A stretch of 64,000 nt of DNA from Desmodesmus armatus (taxonomy: Eukaryota; Chlorophyta; Chlorophyceae; Sphaeropleales; Scenedesmaceae): contig VIIQ02000569.1 of the NCBI GenBank assembly GCA_007449985.2, positions 105,178 to 169,177 of the forward strand. The letters are read 5' to 3'. The notes beneath the pieces were generated by a model that searched no databases, was not told the origin of the DNA, and saw only the letters and a program-made list of their open reading frames with translations. The position numbers and the translations under genes are program-made. Positions within the stretch are counted from its first letter, which is position 1; the number at the start of each line of letters is the position of its first letter. Of this stretch, positions 23,744 through 35,521 are shown in pieces.

Positions 23744-24540
23744 TGTGCGACTGCATTGGCGCGTACACGGCCCACTGGCAAGTGCTGGTTGATTTATCCC
23801 TGCAGAGCCATCTGACGCATGATGTCAGGTTGATACCCAAATGAGCAGCTGTTGGCGATGTTGTGCTGTCCCCAGTCACTGTGCGTGTGCAAGTGAGGCT
23901 CACAGCCAACCATGCAGTGCTGCTGTTGCACACCTGCAGGGTGCTGCGTGTGATAGCGCTGACGTGTGCACAGCAGGCCTATGGTGAAGGCCAGAGCCTG
24001 CTAGCTGCATGCCAGTCACAAGTGCTGCTGAAGGTGACCAATGGAGCTGTCGAGCTTGCTCACAGTGTCTTGGCCAGAGCAAGCCTGGCCAGTGAATTGA
24101 TCTACAGACAAAACACGGACACCTCAGATCTGCAGGGTGTGTGGATAGTTCTTGTCAAAGAAACTTACGTTGAGTTTCCAAGGCAACGAAAGATTGTGGA
24201 TTGCCATTGGAATACGAGACGAGCGCTTTGCTACTTTCGGTTGTGAGACCTGGTGCTGTTGCGCACTGCTGGAAGAATCGTGTCAAGATTAGATTGCGTG
24301 CATCCTTCTTCCTCAGAGATACTGGTGTCGACGCTGTCCATCACTGTTCCTAGCTTGTTCGTGCACTGTTCAGTTTGATCTGTAGACTGGGCTCACCCCT
24401 TCACTTCCAGGCTGCAACGGACTTGCCTGCACTTCAACAAGGTTTCACAGTGATATATTCATATAGGTGTACGTCTGTAAGGGCAGCAGGTGGTCTTTCA
24501 GCCACTCAGTACCTGGAGCAACAGCAGTTGGCCAGCAGAC
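23744..24540. promoter_or_regulatory. Divergent promoter region between the TPR-like gene and OSTC
   Basis: 797 bp separate the minus-strand ATG at 23743 from the plus-strand ATG at 24541. Both promoters must lie here. A plus frame at 23863-24246 shows no recognisable domain. I cannot point to specific elements. Confidence 0.45.
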
Positions 24541-26908
24541 ATGTCCGCCATCGCAGCACTAGTGCGCAAGGTGGGTGTTCCACTGCCTTTGGCTGCATAT
24601 GCCACTCAAGTAGATGCTTGTGGCACCAAGTCCGTGCTCACTTGCTTGCTGACCCTGACGGGCTGCAACTTATGTGAGAATCTGGCCCAAGCAGATGCTG
24701 GCAGTCAGGGCCAACATCACTTCATTCATCCTTCACTGTACCGGAGAGCATTCATCAGCAGAAGCAGCGGCAGCAGCGGAAGCCAGTGTGGTTGGAAACT
24801 GCAAAGTGCTTGCTGCAGTTGTGAGTGATGAGTGCACCTCCACACCAGTACTGCTGTCCTGCTGCACGTGTCTGTCATGCTGTGCTTTGGCAAAACGCTT
24901 TACACCCCCCCCCCCACCCCCACCCCTACCCACAGGTTGAGGATTTTGAGCTGCCCAGTCCCCAGAGGGTGTGTGCTCTGGTGCTGCTGTCGTACTTTTT
25001 CGTGACGGCAGGCATTGCCTATGACATCATCAACGAGCCACCAGCCATTGGGGCTCGCCAGGACCCAGTCACAGGTACAGCACAGGACACAGCACAGCAG
25101 CAGGGGATAGCACACAGCAGCAGGGAGAAGCACACAGCAGCAGGTACAGCACACAGCAGCAGGGAACACAGCACAGCAGCAGCAGGGGATAGCACACCGC
25201 AGCAGGCTAAAGCACACAGCAGCAGGGGATAGAACACACCAGCAGGCACAGCACCCAGCAGCAGGGCACAGGCACAGGCTGGTTCTGGTGCTGAGGGGTG
25301 GGCGCTAGCAGCCGGCTTTCTGCGCCAGCAGTAGATGGCAGGCGTGAGGGAGAGGGGATGGTTGGCCCTGGAGATTCTGGCACTGCCAGTAGGGCTGGGG
25401 TCCTGCGTGCGCTGTGTATTGTATGTGGAAGCAATAGCAGGCAGTGCTGGTGGGGGCAAGGGGGCAAACCTGCTGCTGTTGCTGGGGCTTGGGGGCTTTG
25501 GGCTGGGGTCATGCTCTAGCAGTAGGTGGCAGGCATGAGGGCGAGGGCATGTTGTCCCTGGGTCTGGCTTGTGTATAGTAAGCACGAGCAGGCTGTGCTT
25601 GTGGTAGCCAAGCGGCAGTTGTGTGTTGCCAGGGGTGAAGTCCCTCTCGACAACAAGGCACAGTCTTGCTGTGGCCCCTGCTGCTGCTGCAGGCCCACGG
25701 AGCGATAACATAGCAGCTGCCGGGTGGCAATGATTATGAGCATATCTCGGTTGAGCAGCAGCATCTTTCACAGGGCGTTGTGCTGCGTACTGCGCTGGGT
25801 AGTGTATGTAGCAGCAGCCAGGGCGTTGACTCTATGCAATGCAGCACAGCATCGCCTCGTATGCATGCTATTGCTGCAGCTGCTGCCTTGTCTAGTGCTG
25901 ATATTCTTCTGTTGCTGCTGCTGCTTCTGCGCTGCTGTTGCTGCAGGCAAGGTGAAGCCTGAGGCGTTCATGGCGTACCGCATGAATGGGCAGTACATCC
26001 TGGAGGGCATCTCAGGGGCCATGATGTACACACTGGGAGGTGGGTCAAAGCTTGGGGGGGGGGTCCATAGGGGGGCGTTGAAGGTCACCCAGCAGCTGTT
26101 GCCGGCGCTGCTGCTCTGCATACCCAGGCCAATGTAAAGACCTGTTTGTACATGCATGGTGGAGCAATGGAGCCGCGGACACACCATGTTGTGTGTTACA
26201 GTTAACCCTGAGGGGCTGCTGCAGCAAGACAGGCCCTTCCGCGAGCCCGCCCACAAGCCCTATCAACAAACACAAGCCACGTTCATTGTCACTGCTGCTG
26301 CTGCTGCTGCGGCTCGTGCAGGTCTGTCGTTGATAGCCCTTGACCAAAGCCGCAACAAGCGCATCGAGCCAACATACAAGAACATCCTGCTGGTCATGTG
26401 AGTGGCAGGGAGTGGGCCAGGCAGTAACTGCAGGCGGGCTGGAGGCGGGAAGTGGGGTGCAGCCAGCAGTGGTGTGTGAAAGCAATTTGAAGCTCCTTCA
26501 GTTGCGTGGTTGGTCCGTTGGTTGTGCTGTCCTGGCGCCTGTTGGTCACACTTGGGCGTGTGTCAGCGTATCAGGCGCCCCGAGGGCATTGAGTCGCTGC
26601 TGTACCGCAGCAGATGCACCCGTAGCCTCCTAGCTGGATCACATGCAGCTCCTGCCCACTAGCCCACTGCTGAAGCGCTTCAGCCTGGCAGCCAGCCTGT
26701 CAAAGCTGTGTCTGTCCCATCAGTGTGATATGGATGGGCGACCAGCCTGCGGTCCCTGTGCTTGCCATTGACTCTGATGTTGCTGATGTGGCTGCTGGTT
26801 TGTGCTGCTGTCTGCAGGGGCTGCTGTGGGTTGGTGATGGCCTACTCTGCTGTCATGGTGTTCCTACGGATCAAGATGCCCAACTACATGGCACCCACAC
26901 GCCACTAG
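24541..26908 (+). CDS. OSTC: Oligosaccharyltransferase complex subunit OSTC (DC2)
   Basis: Exons 24541-24570, 24936-25074, 25947-26039, 26322-26397 and 26818-26908 join in phase and give 142 residues, against about 149 in animals. The product is a small ER membrane subunit of the oligosaccharyltransferase that N-glycosylates nascent proteins. Diagnostic stretches match the family: a first membrane segment with SYFFVTAGIAYDIINEPP, then FMAYRMNGQYILEGI, a second membrane segment ending in LIALDQSRN, and a third with VMAYSAVMVFLRIKMPNY. The start MSAIAALVRK is a separate 30-nt exon. Intron 2 has degenerate GCACAGCAGCAG repeats (25080-25260). CTG-rich stretches precede the acceptors of exons 3 and 4. 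Confidence 0.93.
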
Positions 26909-28370
26909 AATACCACCGCAGCAGCAGCGGATTCAGTGTTGGTGTTCAGAAGGATTCTGTGCACCCAGTATAGATTTGGGGTGTAGCTTCATACGCATCG
27001 GTGCCAGCAGATAGCTGTGATCTTAGTGTGCTGTTGGTGTGTGGCGGAGGCAGTGATCACTCTTGTAACAAGATATCGAGCCTGCATTAGTATTGAGTGA
27101 CGGGTGTGCACCTGTGGCTTAGGGATGGTGCTTCAACCAGTTACTCTACCAGGATACAAGTCTGGTGGTGACAGGGTTGACCAGGCTGGGGGTGCCAGGC
27201 TGTTGCTCAGCCCTCCTTGTATCAAGCGTCGTGATGGCGCAGTTGTTCAACACATATGCACTGGACGCCTTGACGTTCGTAGTGAGGGGGACTGGGCGAA
27301 GGAGCGCACGTGATGCACCTGATGCACCCGGTTCAAATGATCTAGTCAAGTCAAGCCACGATGTGCCACCCTCCGAGAGCGATGTACGTGGAAGATGTAA
27401 CACAAGGTGTGAACTAACGTCGATCAAGCACGCTTATTGCAACAACCTGGCTCCCAACTTGATTCCTCGGACTGACCCCACACAATTCTGCAGCAGGATC
27501 GTTTCAAGGTGGTGTATGTGAGCAAACATCCATACTGGTGCTCTATGAAGATATCTGCAGCTGCAGACGCCATGCAGCGCTCTTGGAGCTTGTCCACCCT
27601 GCAGGCAGTGTGTCTACTGCTGTTGGTCAGTTGGAGCACTGTGCAAGCGCGCATAGAGTACTCGCACGTCTGGAGGTGAGAACCTTCAGATCAGTTCAGT
27701 GGTTATCAACACTGTTAGGAGCACTGAGCGGGCAGCGTTCAGGCCAAAGATCGCACTCTGCAGCTGGTGCAGCACCAGTTGAGACCTGGGGCACGGGCTG
27801 GGGCACGACGTATCAGCGCTGTTGGGAGAAGCAGTCACCCCTCACCATGGTTGGGGAGCGCTAGTTGTGAAACCATCTGGCTGTTGTAAGGGACAAGCCG
27901 ACATGCACACAGCAGAACAGGACCAGCAGTAGTCTACAGAGGGCTGCTTGATTCAAGCCTCAATCCAAGGTTAGCAGTGTCACTGCTGAACAGCCTGCTC
28001 TTGACGGCACACAGTGCTCTGGACGTCTGTGAGACGCTACGGTGACAGGCTCAGCAGTGCTGAACGTGCAACACTGTTCAGCAGCTGCTCGTGCATACCC
28101 ACTGCAACCTGCGTAATGGAGCAGCAGCGTCAGTAACAACAGCAGCAGCAGCAGAAGCAGAAGCAGAAGCGGCAGCACTGGCGTGCATGCACGACAGCTT
28201 CTGTGAGCAAGTGCAGTGGTGGGGGGACACCCGTTGCCGACCACCACTAGCTGCTCTGCAGCAGCAGCAGCAGCAGCTGCTGCTGCTGCGTCAGCCAAGT
28301 GTGTCAGGGCAATGAGGCAGGAGGGTATGCCTTCTTCTGGCACCTGTGCCTTCGCAGCTGCTCAAACCAC
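26909..28370. other. Intergenic region; CAG/CTG hairpin near 28257-28290
   Basis: Presumably the 3' UTR of OSTC and the promoter of the GPR107-like gene. GCAGCAGCAGCAGCAGCAGC followed by TGCTGCTGCTGCG can fold back on itself. No further gene is supported. Confidence 0.5.
27064..27068 (+). terminator. Candidate polyadenylation signal of OSTC
   Basis: First TGTAA downstream of the stop at 26908. Confidence 0.4.
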
Positions 28371-31017
28371 ATGTTGCTGTTGCTGCTGCTGTTGGTGTTC
28401 AGGGATGACCGAGCGCTCATCCCCATCACAGCCCCGTTTGCGTTTGCAGACAGGGGCCACATAGACATCACGTTGCGGGCCATAGGCATGTACAGGAGGC
28501 ACGACCAGGTAGGGGGGCAGATGGGGCAGATGCACAGCTGCAGTTGGGGCGGTGGTGGTGTCGACAGAGAGAATGCCTGTGTGTGCCTGTGTTGATAATT
28601 GACCGGCTTCCATGCAGCTAGCAATAGATTGCAGAGTGTGGGGCTTGGGGGAAGATGGGTGGTATTCGTGATGTGCCATACAATGTAGTCCCACTGCCAA
28701 GGTGGGAGGGTAACAGGACATTGTCAGAAGTAGCAGGTGTGTTTGTCACAGCATTCAGCAGCAGGTGTACAGCTTGCAGCAGGTGCAGCACAACGAGCAT
28801 GCAATTGGCAGACCCCCTGACACTCTCCAAGCAGCAAGGCTGGGCGCTGTATGCAGCACTAGGCTTTTCAGCGCATGGCCGCATGTAATGCTGTGCTGGA
28901 CAGGTGAGGTTCCCTTCCTGCAGCCACAGCTGGCATGTCTCGTTTCCAATTATGCTGTATGAAGGTGCAGTGTAGCAGGCGTTTCTCACGTACATGCTCA
29001 TGCTGCCTCGTTGCTGGTGTGCAACACTCTCTTCCTCCCACCCACCCACACTCTCAGGTTGAGGCGGACTTCTCTCTGGCTCGTTTTGGTTTCTTCCTGT
29101 CGTCGTGGGATGCCCAGGCTGCATTGGAGCAGGACATCCTGGCACACAAGTGCCTGCTGACAGAGCAGGAGCACAAGCTGTTCACATTCGCAGACAGAAA
29201 GGTGCGTGGCTGGGTGTTGGGGGGGGGGGGGGGACTGTTATGATGTGGAGCTCTGTGCCTGTGCAGCTTCCTGCAGTTTGATTGCTGCAGTTTGATTGCT
29301 GCAGGAATCCATATGCAAGGTCAGCCACATGATGCACTAAGCCCCCGATGGCCCACCCTACACCCCTGCCCTCCTGAACACTCACGTACCCTCCTGGCGT
29401 GTCTCCTCCATCTGTTTTTGCTGCCCAGGTTGCTGCCGTGATTGACGGCAAGAACCCGAGTGTCACCTTCCACGTAGACATCAAGGATGGGGGCCGCTTC
29501 TTCCTGTACTTTGCCAACTGCGAGGCGTTCACCCCTGTCAGCTTCAGCATACGTGTTGAGCAGTACAACCTGGTGGGGCCTGCGGGGCGCAAGGACTACC
29601 TGTCGGTGGGGGAGACGGAGCTCAACGTGGTCTACTGGGTGAGGATAAGGGGGTGGGAGGGGGGGGGGTAATATTGGCTGGTGGGTGCGGAGGGGGACCC
29701 ACAGATTGAGGAAGCTGGCGGATAGGGTGGGGACACGATGGGTGGGGGAGGGGAGGGGAAGGGAGGGGGCCCACAGACTGAGGGAGCAGACGGTATGCGG
29801 GGGGGGGGGGGGGGGGGGTCAGGGGCGTGAGAGGATCTTCACGCTGAGGGAGCGGACGGAGCAGAGATGGGGGGTGGGTGGGTAAAGGGAGACCCACAGG
29901 TTCAGGGAGCAGGCAAAATATTTAGAAAGGGGAGCTGATGTAAAAAGGCACTTGTGTATATGAGGCCAGAATCTGTGAGCATGACAGGCAGAATATGGCT
30001 GGAGTATGTGCCTGTGTATGTCAGAGAAGGGTTCGCGGGAGAGTGGCTTTGCCAGCTGATAATGCGAGGGGTCCTTGCGCAGGGAGTTTCCTGAGGGGTG
30101 GCGGTGTCCGCCATGCCTCCAGCAGTGCCTTTGCCCAGTGTACAACAGCTCTGGTTGGTGCTTGATATGTCTCTGCCACCGTTGTCTGTTCTGCAAGCAA
30201 AATCATGCATATTTCCCCTCCTCACGTCCTGCCCTGTCCTGCCCTGTGCTGTCCAGGTGATGTTTGGTACGTTCAGCCTGCTGTCGGCCGCGTGGCTGTT
30301 CCTGCTGCTGCGCCCGTCGTCGAAGGCTCAGGTGTTCAGGATTCACTGGCTCATGCTGGCCCTGGTGGCCTGCAAGACACTCACACTCATGGCACAGGTG
30401 GGGGGGGGGGGGGGGGGGGGGGGGGGCTGCAACAATCACCATTGCGCGTGTTGTAGTATTCGTTGGGTGTGTTTAGTAACGTCCAGTGGCGAAAGGTGTT
30501 GTCTTGTTGGCAAAAGGTGTTGTCTTGTTGGCAACTCCCTTCACCACTGAACAGTACTCTACACACCCAATGAATATTACAACACTTCCACTATAGTGAG
30601 TTTGCATGTGCAACAGCAGCGAACGTGGCACTTCGTGCTTTGCCTACAGCTGTGTGTGCGCTACCTCATGTGAGCAGTTTGGAGTTCAATCGTAATCTCA
30701 TAATCTGCCTTGGCATCATGGAATGGGTGCGCTGCTATGCTCTGTGCTGATTGCCATGCTGTGCCATGCTGTGCCATGCTGTGCCATGCTGTGCCATGCT
30801 GTGCCATGCTGTGCCATGCTGTGATGTGCCGTGGTATGCTGTGGTGTGTAGGCGATAGTGTATCAGGTTGTTGAGCAGCGTGGCTCGCCGCACGGCTGGA
30901 ACTGGGTGTTCCACATCTCAGACTTGTTCAGGTGGGTGTTTGGGTTCAGAGTTTAGGGTTTAGGTGTTTGGCCTAGGTCTCTAGGTGGCCACGGGGCTGT
31001 TTACTGCTGGGGAAGCA

Positions 31018-31061
<44 letters not shown>

Positions 31062-31594
31062 AATGCAGTTTTCAAAGGATAACTTACCTGGAGCACCCAC
31101 AAGCAAGCTAGCTTGTTTGTAGTGGGTTCTGGTTTGCTGTGCAGCCCAGCTTCATGGCATTTACTGCAAGCCGGCGAAGCAGCACAGCTGCTGGAGCTGC
31201 CAAGCGTCACAGGGAGGTTGTGTTGCTGTTGCAGGGGCCTGTTGTTCTTCGGTGTGGTTGTGCTAATAGGCACTGGCTGGAGCTACATGAAGCCCTTCAT
31301 TGACGACAGGACACGGCAGGTGCTGATGATCGTCATACCCCTGCAGGTGGGTGGGCTGTGTGTGTAGAGGGGGGGGGGGGGGGCGCTCTGTTTGTAGAGG
31401 TGGTTGCGAATAGGGCTGGGCAGAGACAATTGCAACCTGTAGTCAGTGCTGAGCACATGATGGGTTTTTTCAACTGCAAACCCATTACTGCCGCGCGCGC
31501 TGCGCTATACCTTGCATCACTCTACCGCTGCTGCCGCTGCCGCTGCCGCTGCCGCTGCCGCTGCCGCTGCCGCTGCCGCTGCCGCTGCCGCTGC

Positions 31595-31632
<38 letters not shown>

Positions 31633-32532
31633 ATATCTAACCAGGTGCTGGCCAACCTTGCGCTGGTGATCACTGAGGAGGAGTCACCAGCAATCCGCGA
31701 CTGGCTGACGTGGCGGGACATGTTCCACTTTGTGGACATCATCTGCTGCTGCGCTATACTGTTCCCAATAGTCTGGAGCATCAAGCAGGTGGGTTATGGC
31801 TGTGGTATCCTGCTTAGCTGTGGTAGTGCAAACAGCTAAGCCTAAACCCTACTTTTTTGACGAGTGGGGCAGAAGGCATGCATGATGGCCTGTGGTGGTA
31901 TGGATGGAGAGGGGGTGGACGGCGATCGCATTGGGGGGTGGTGGTGTAGGGGAGAGGGATGTAGGGATGGTGGATGCAACAACAGTTGTTCACGCACCCA
32001 TGCAGTATCAATGCGCTTGGCACTAGAAGACTGTAGTGGGACTGGTGGTGTGTGCGTAGGGAAAGGGGGGTGCGACACGACGAGGTGAGGTGCGAACCCG
32101 CGTGTTTGGGCTGGTCGCAATGACGTTGATTGGGACAGTCTGCTGTACTGCGTGTATCGCACTGTGCCTCGGGAGTATAATCACCTGCTGTGCCTGGCGT
32201 TCACGGTGCTGAGTTATGCCTGGGCGTGTGTGATTGTTCCCCCGCAGTTGCGAGACGCGAGTGAAACGGACGGCAAGGCTGCCCGCTGCCTTGAGAAGCT
32301 TCGTCTGTTCCGTCAGTTCTACGTGATAGTGATCGTGTTCATCTACTTCACGCGCATCGTGGTGTACCTGCTGCGGAGCACGCTGCCCTACCAGCAGGCC
32401 TGGCTGGCTGACCTGATCAGCTGCCTGGCCTACCTGGCCTTCTATGTGTGGGTGGGATACAAGTTCAGGCCCAATGCGGACAACCCCTACACAAAGGTCT
32501 CGCAGCAGGAGGAGATAGAGATGGGGCTGTGA
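28371..32532 (+). CDS. GPR107/GPR108-type seven-transmembrane protein (lung 7TM family)
   Basis: Exons 28371-28508, 29058-29201, 29429-29638, 30257-30397, 30852-30931, 31235-31346, 31645-31788 and 32248-32532 join in phase, giving 417 residues. Order: a short hydrophobic N-terminus ([10 protein letters not shown], signal-like), a luminal domain containing DDRALIPITAPFAFADRGHI and FFLYFANCEA, then seven hydrophobic segments from exon 4 on, including HWLMLALVACKTL, GLLFFGVVVLIGTGWSYMKP (a family hallmark) and DIICCCAILFPIVWSI. The tail is acidic. Family members sit in Golgi and endosomal membranes and act in retrograde traffic; plants carry them as candidate G-protein-coupled receptors. An upstream exon cannot be excluded. 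Confidence 0.9.
30751..30820. repeat. 10-bp tandem repeat GTGCCATGCT, 7 units
   Basis: Seven consecutive decamers, the first with one mismatch, in intron 4 of the GPR107-like gene, about 30 bp before the acceptor. Confidence 0.95.
31021..31060. repeat. (GCA)13 microsatellite in intron 5
   Basis: Uninterrupted CAG/GCA triplets in the sense strand, about 175 bp upstream of the exon 6 acceptor. Confidence 0.9.
31527..31633. repeat. Compound (CTGCCG)n(CTG)n repeat before a splice acceptor
   Basis: About 12 CTGCCG hexamers followed by about 13 CTG triplets end 11 bp before the CCAG acceptor of exon 7 (31645). Confidence 0.95.
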
Positions 32533-35521
32533 GGGGTTCGGTGTTAGGGTTTAGGCATGGGTTTTGCGGGGTTGAGAGCATGCTGATGTATCTTTATGGA
32601 GCAGCGGAGGGGGGGGGGATGCAGCTGGTTTGTTTGTGTGGAGTGAGTGGGATGCTGATGCTAATGGATTGGGAGTGGTGGGATCCATCCTACTGGGTGT
32701 GTTTGAGTGTATGCTGTGTGTACTGCTACACCAGCATGGCTGTGTCGTTTACACGTTTACTTGTTGGATGTCAGCGCAATGTCAGCACCCGGGACAAGCT
32801 GCAAGAGCATACACTCCAGCTGCCTGGGGGACTGTCATATCTGCTTGTGTGCATGTACTAGTCGTGTGTGAATGCTTGAATGCGCGAGGCTGGCTTGGTG
32901 CTTGTGTATGCTCAGACAAGTGTGCGCATGCTGTTAGGAGGGCCCATGTACAGTGCACCCCCCTAGCCTGGCCAGCCTGGACACATAGGGCTGTGGATTG
33001 CTGACAGCCTGACCCTCAAATTATCATCGCTGCCTGTAGCACTTGCACATGACATCCCCAACAATGTGGCGGCAGCAGTGCTGGCCTGTGTTGGCTGTTG
33101 AGCAGTCAAACAACTGGTGGCGTCTTGTCCCAGATGAGCTGTGTGGCTGTTGGGTTTTGAGGAGCTGAAACACTGCTTCTTTTGCATCAGTTTCAACGGC
33201 AACCATGGCCGGTGACAATGCAGCTGTCACAAGGTTGTGTGTGGAGCACAAGCAATCATCAAGCGTGCAATTGCCCAACCCATGGACAAACGCCCCCCCC
33301 CCCTCCCTCCTCGCCAAAAAAAAACGACACTCCGCCACCCCCCCCCCCCCCCCCCCCCCCCGGGGCGGCGACTACGGCATATCCAGTGCTGCGCCACTCG
33401 GCAGTTGTGGCGCGCATAGTACAAGAACGAGCATCACAACATTGATGAGCAAAGTGCGGCCAAAATGAACAGTCACTAAAAAGAAGTTCCGGCTCCCATC
33501 ATCTGGGGTTCTTCTGTAATTCCTTGCAGGCAACAGCCTGGCCAACATTGCACATGCATATGCATCACTAACCACTTCTTTTCGTTGAAAGACACGGCAG
33601 CTTCAGCCTCTGCGATCTTACTACAACAGCCTGGTCAACCTCTGCTGGACTCATCAGGTCACTGATCAAGTGTCACCAATGAAGGGCAGCTAGGACTGAG
33701 TGACACACTCACCCCAGATGGGCAACCAGGCAAAGGGTGTGGTTCATGGTAACAGCTGCAAGGGCATGCGAGTTCTGTGCCGCCACCCACCAAAGGCAAA
33801 CAAGCAGCAGGGCGATGCTGTTTCCGACAACACTCAAACACTATACACACTAGGTTGTACCCACAAAGTCCGCCACCTCGCCTGGCCAACTCTGACTAAT
33901 CCTGTGGCCACGTCCAGGTGGTGGACAGGCATGGGTGGCAAGAGACTGATCCAGGTTCTACCAGGGTGCGCCAAAAACGACAGCACAAACATAGTTCGAG
34001 GCCGCACTGGGTACACAACAACACCACCCCAGACTTTGACATATCTCAGTCCTCAGGCAACCAGTGTAGCCCTGGACAAAGTCTGACATCAACACGTATG
34101 AAATCCAACTGGTGTTGAGCTCTGTAGTTACAATGCATGCCCACCCCTGCCCCTTCGGTGTTTTGACTTGTAGCCAACACTTGAGGCTCGTGAACAACGG
34201 TTGCCTTGGCTGGGCTGCACATCCAGAGGCCCTTGTGCAGACCTTGCTGTGCTGTGGCAGTAAAAAAGTGGTTTCAACACTGCAACCTACTGCACAACCA
34301 GGCAAACACAGGCACACCAGATAGTGTTGGCAAAGTGAAACAAGCCAGCCCTGTGCAGTGCTGCCTGACACCTGCAACACAACAACTGTGCCTCATTTTG
34401 TGGCAACACCCTGTCCGCTGCAGTCTTATGCAGCTATGTGCAGAAACATATATTGTATTGGTTGGTGTGTGGCATGGCTGTGTCTACACACACATGCACA
34501 TGATGGAGAGGGGGGGGGGACACAGAGAAAATGTCTTGGGGACTACACCCAAACAAATCTCCATAACACACCACAAGCAACCTCTGAATCTGGTCAATCA
34601 AGTGTGTATCCGCAATCAAGTGTGTATCTGCAAGGGACAGCAAGGCTGACACACTCAAGTGCTGAGCATACATCATGTACATGGGCCACGCACATTGACA
34701 GGGCGCTACGGAGGTGCACACAGGCCACCTGGCAGGTCCACACCGTGAACATAAAGTGCTGCCTCCTTGAGAGTTGAGTGCAGGTGATACATCTGCTACA
34801 AGTGCATGTGCATGGTAGCTTACAGCAAGCCCAGAAGTGAAGTGGTGGTAGACCACGAGCCACTGGCAATCGGCAAGTCGTTCGCGCCATTTTCCAACAC
34901 TTTACGCCATTCATGCGCGTCGTCAAAGTGCTGGAGGGCTACGCTGACAGCACGTGCAGCCTCACATCCCAACCACCTAGACACCTACGTAACCATCCGC
35001 TGACAGGACTCATGCTGCAACTCCTTGAGGAGGCTGGCAGGTCAAGGAAGTGACGTCCACACTGCGGTATCGACAAGCACAAAAGGCTTGTACCCAGGCA
35101 AACCTCTGGCCGTACTAAATGATCCTGACCTGACCTGAGAAACTGGGGTACGACAAGTTGAGGGCCCTTCGGGGCACCCTCATGAGCCCTTGGCTTGCTG
35201 GCTAGTGCTGAGGTTGGGACCCTGTCCCCAAAATACTGTACTGTACTGTACTGATCCAAGCTTGCCGGCATGCAGGCTGAGAACCAGAGATGCAACACCA
35301 ACACGACCCCAGAGTTTTGGATGGCACTCACGCTGCGGCACCACACAGGTGGTGTCAACAGCGAAGCTGGGCGATGCGCAAGGCGGGCACAGCTGATGAT
35401 AGGCGCAACCATGCCATGCTGAACCCTTCCCAAAACGACAACCATTCGACAACCAGCCACCACCCACCCAACGTGCGCAATGAAGAAGCATGTTTTGTAC
35501 CAAAACCTGGCATGCGGTGCA
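32533..35521. other. Convergent intergenic region with homopolymers and one dispersed repeat
   Basis: Between the GPR107-like gene (+) and membrane protein copy 1 (-). Contains a long C-run at about 33339-33361, a short G-run near 32610, and the family C repeat at 35124-35257. Frames are short and composition-driven; no exon could be supported. Confidence 0.5.
35124..35257 (-). repeat. Dispersed repeat family C, copy 1
   Basis: In minus sense it starts with (GTACA)n, then GGGGACAGGGTCCCAACC, CACTAGCCAGCAAGCC, GGCTCATGAGGGTGCC and a GTCAGGTCAG-like end. The same order of blocks occurs at 43908 and 52839. Confidence 0.8.
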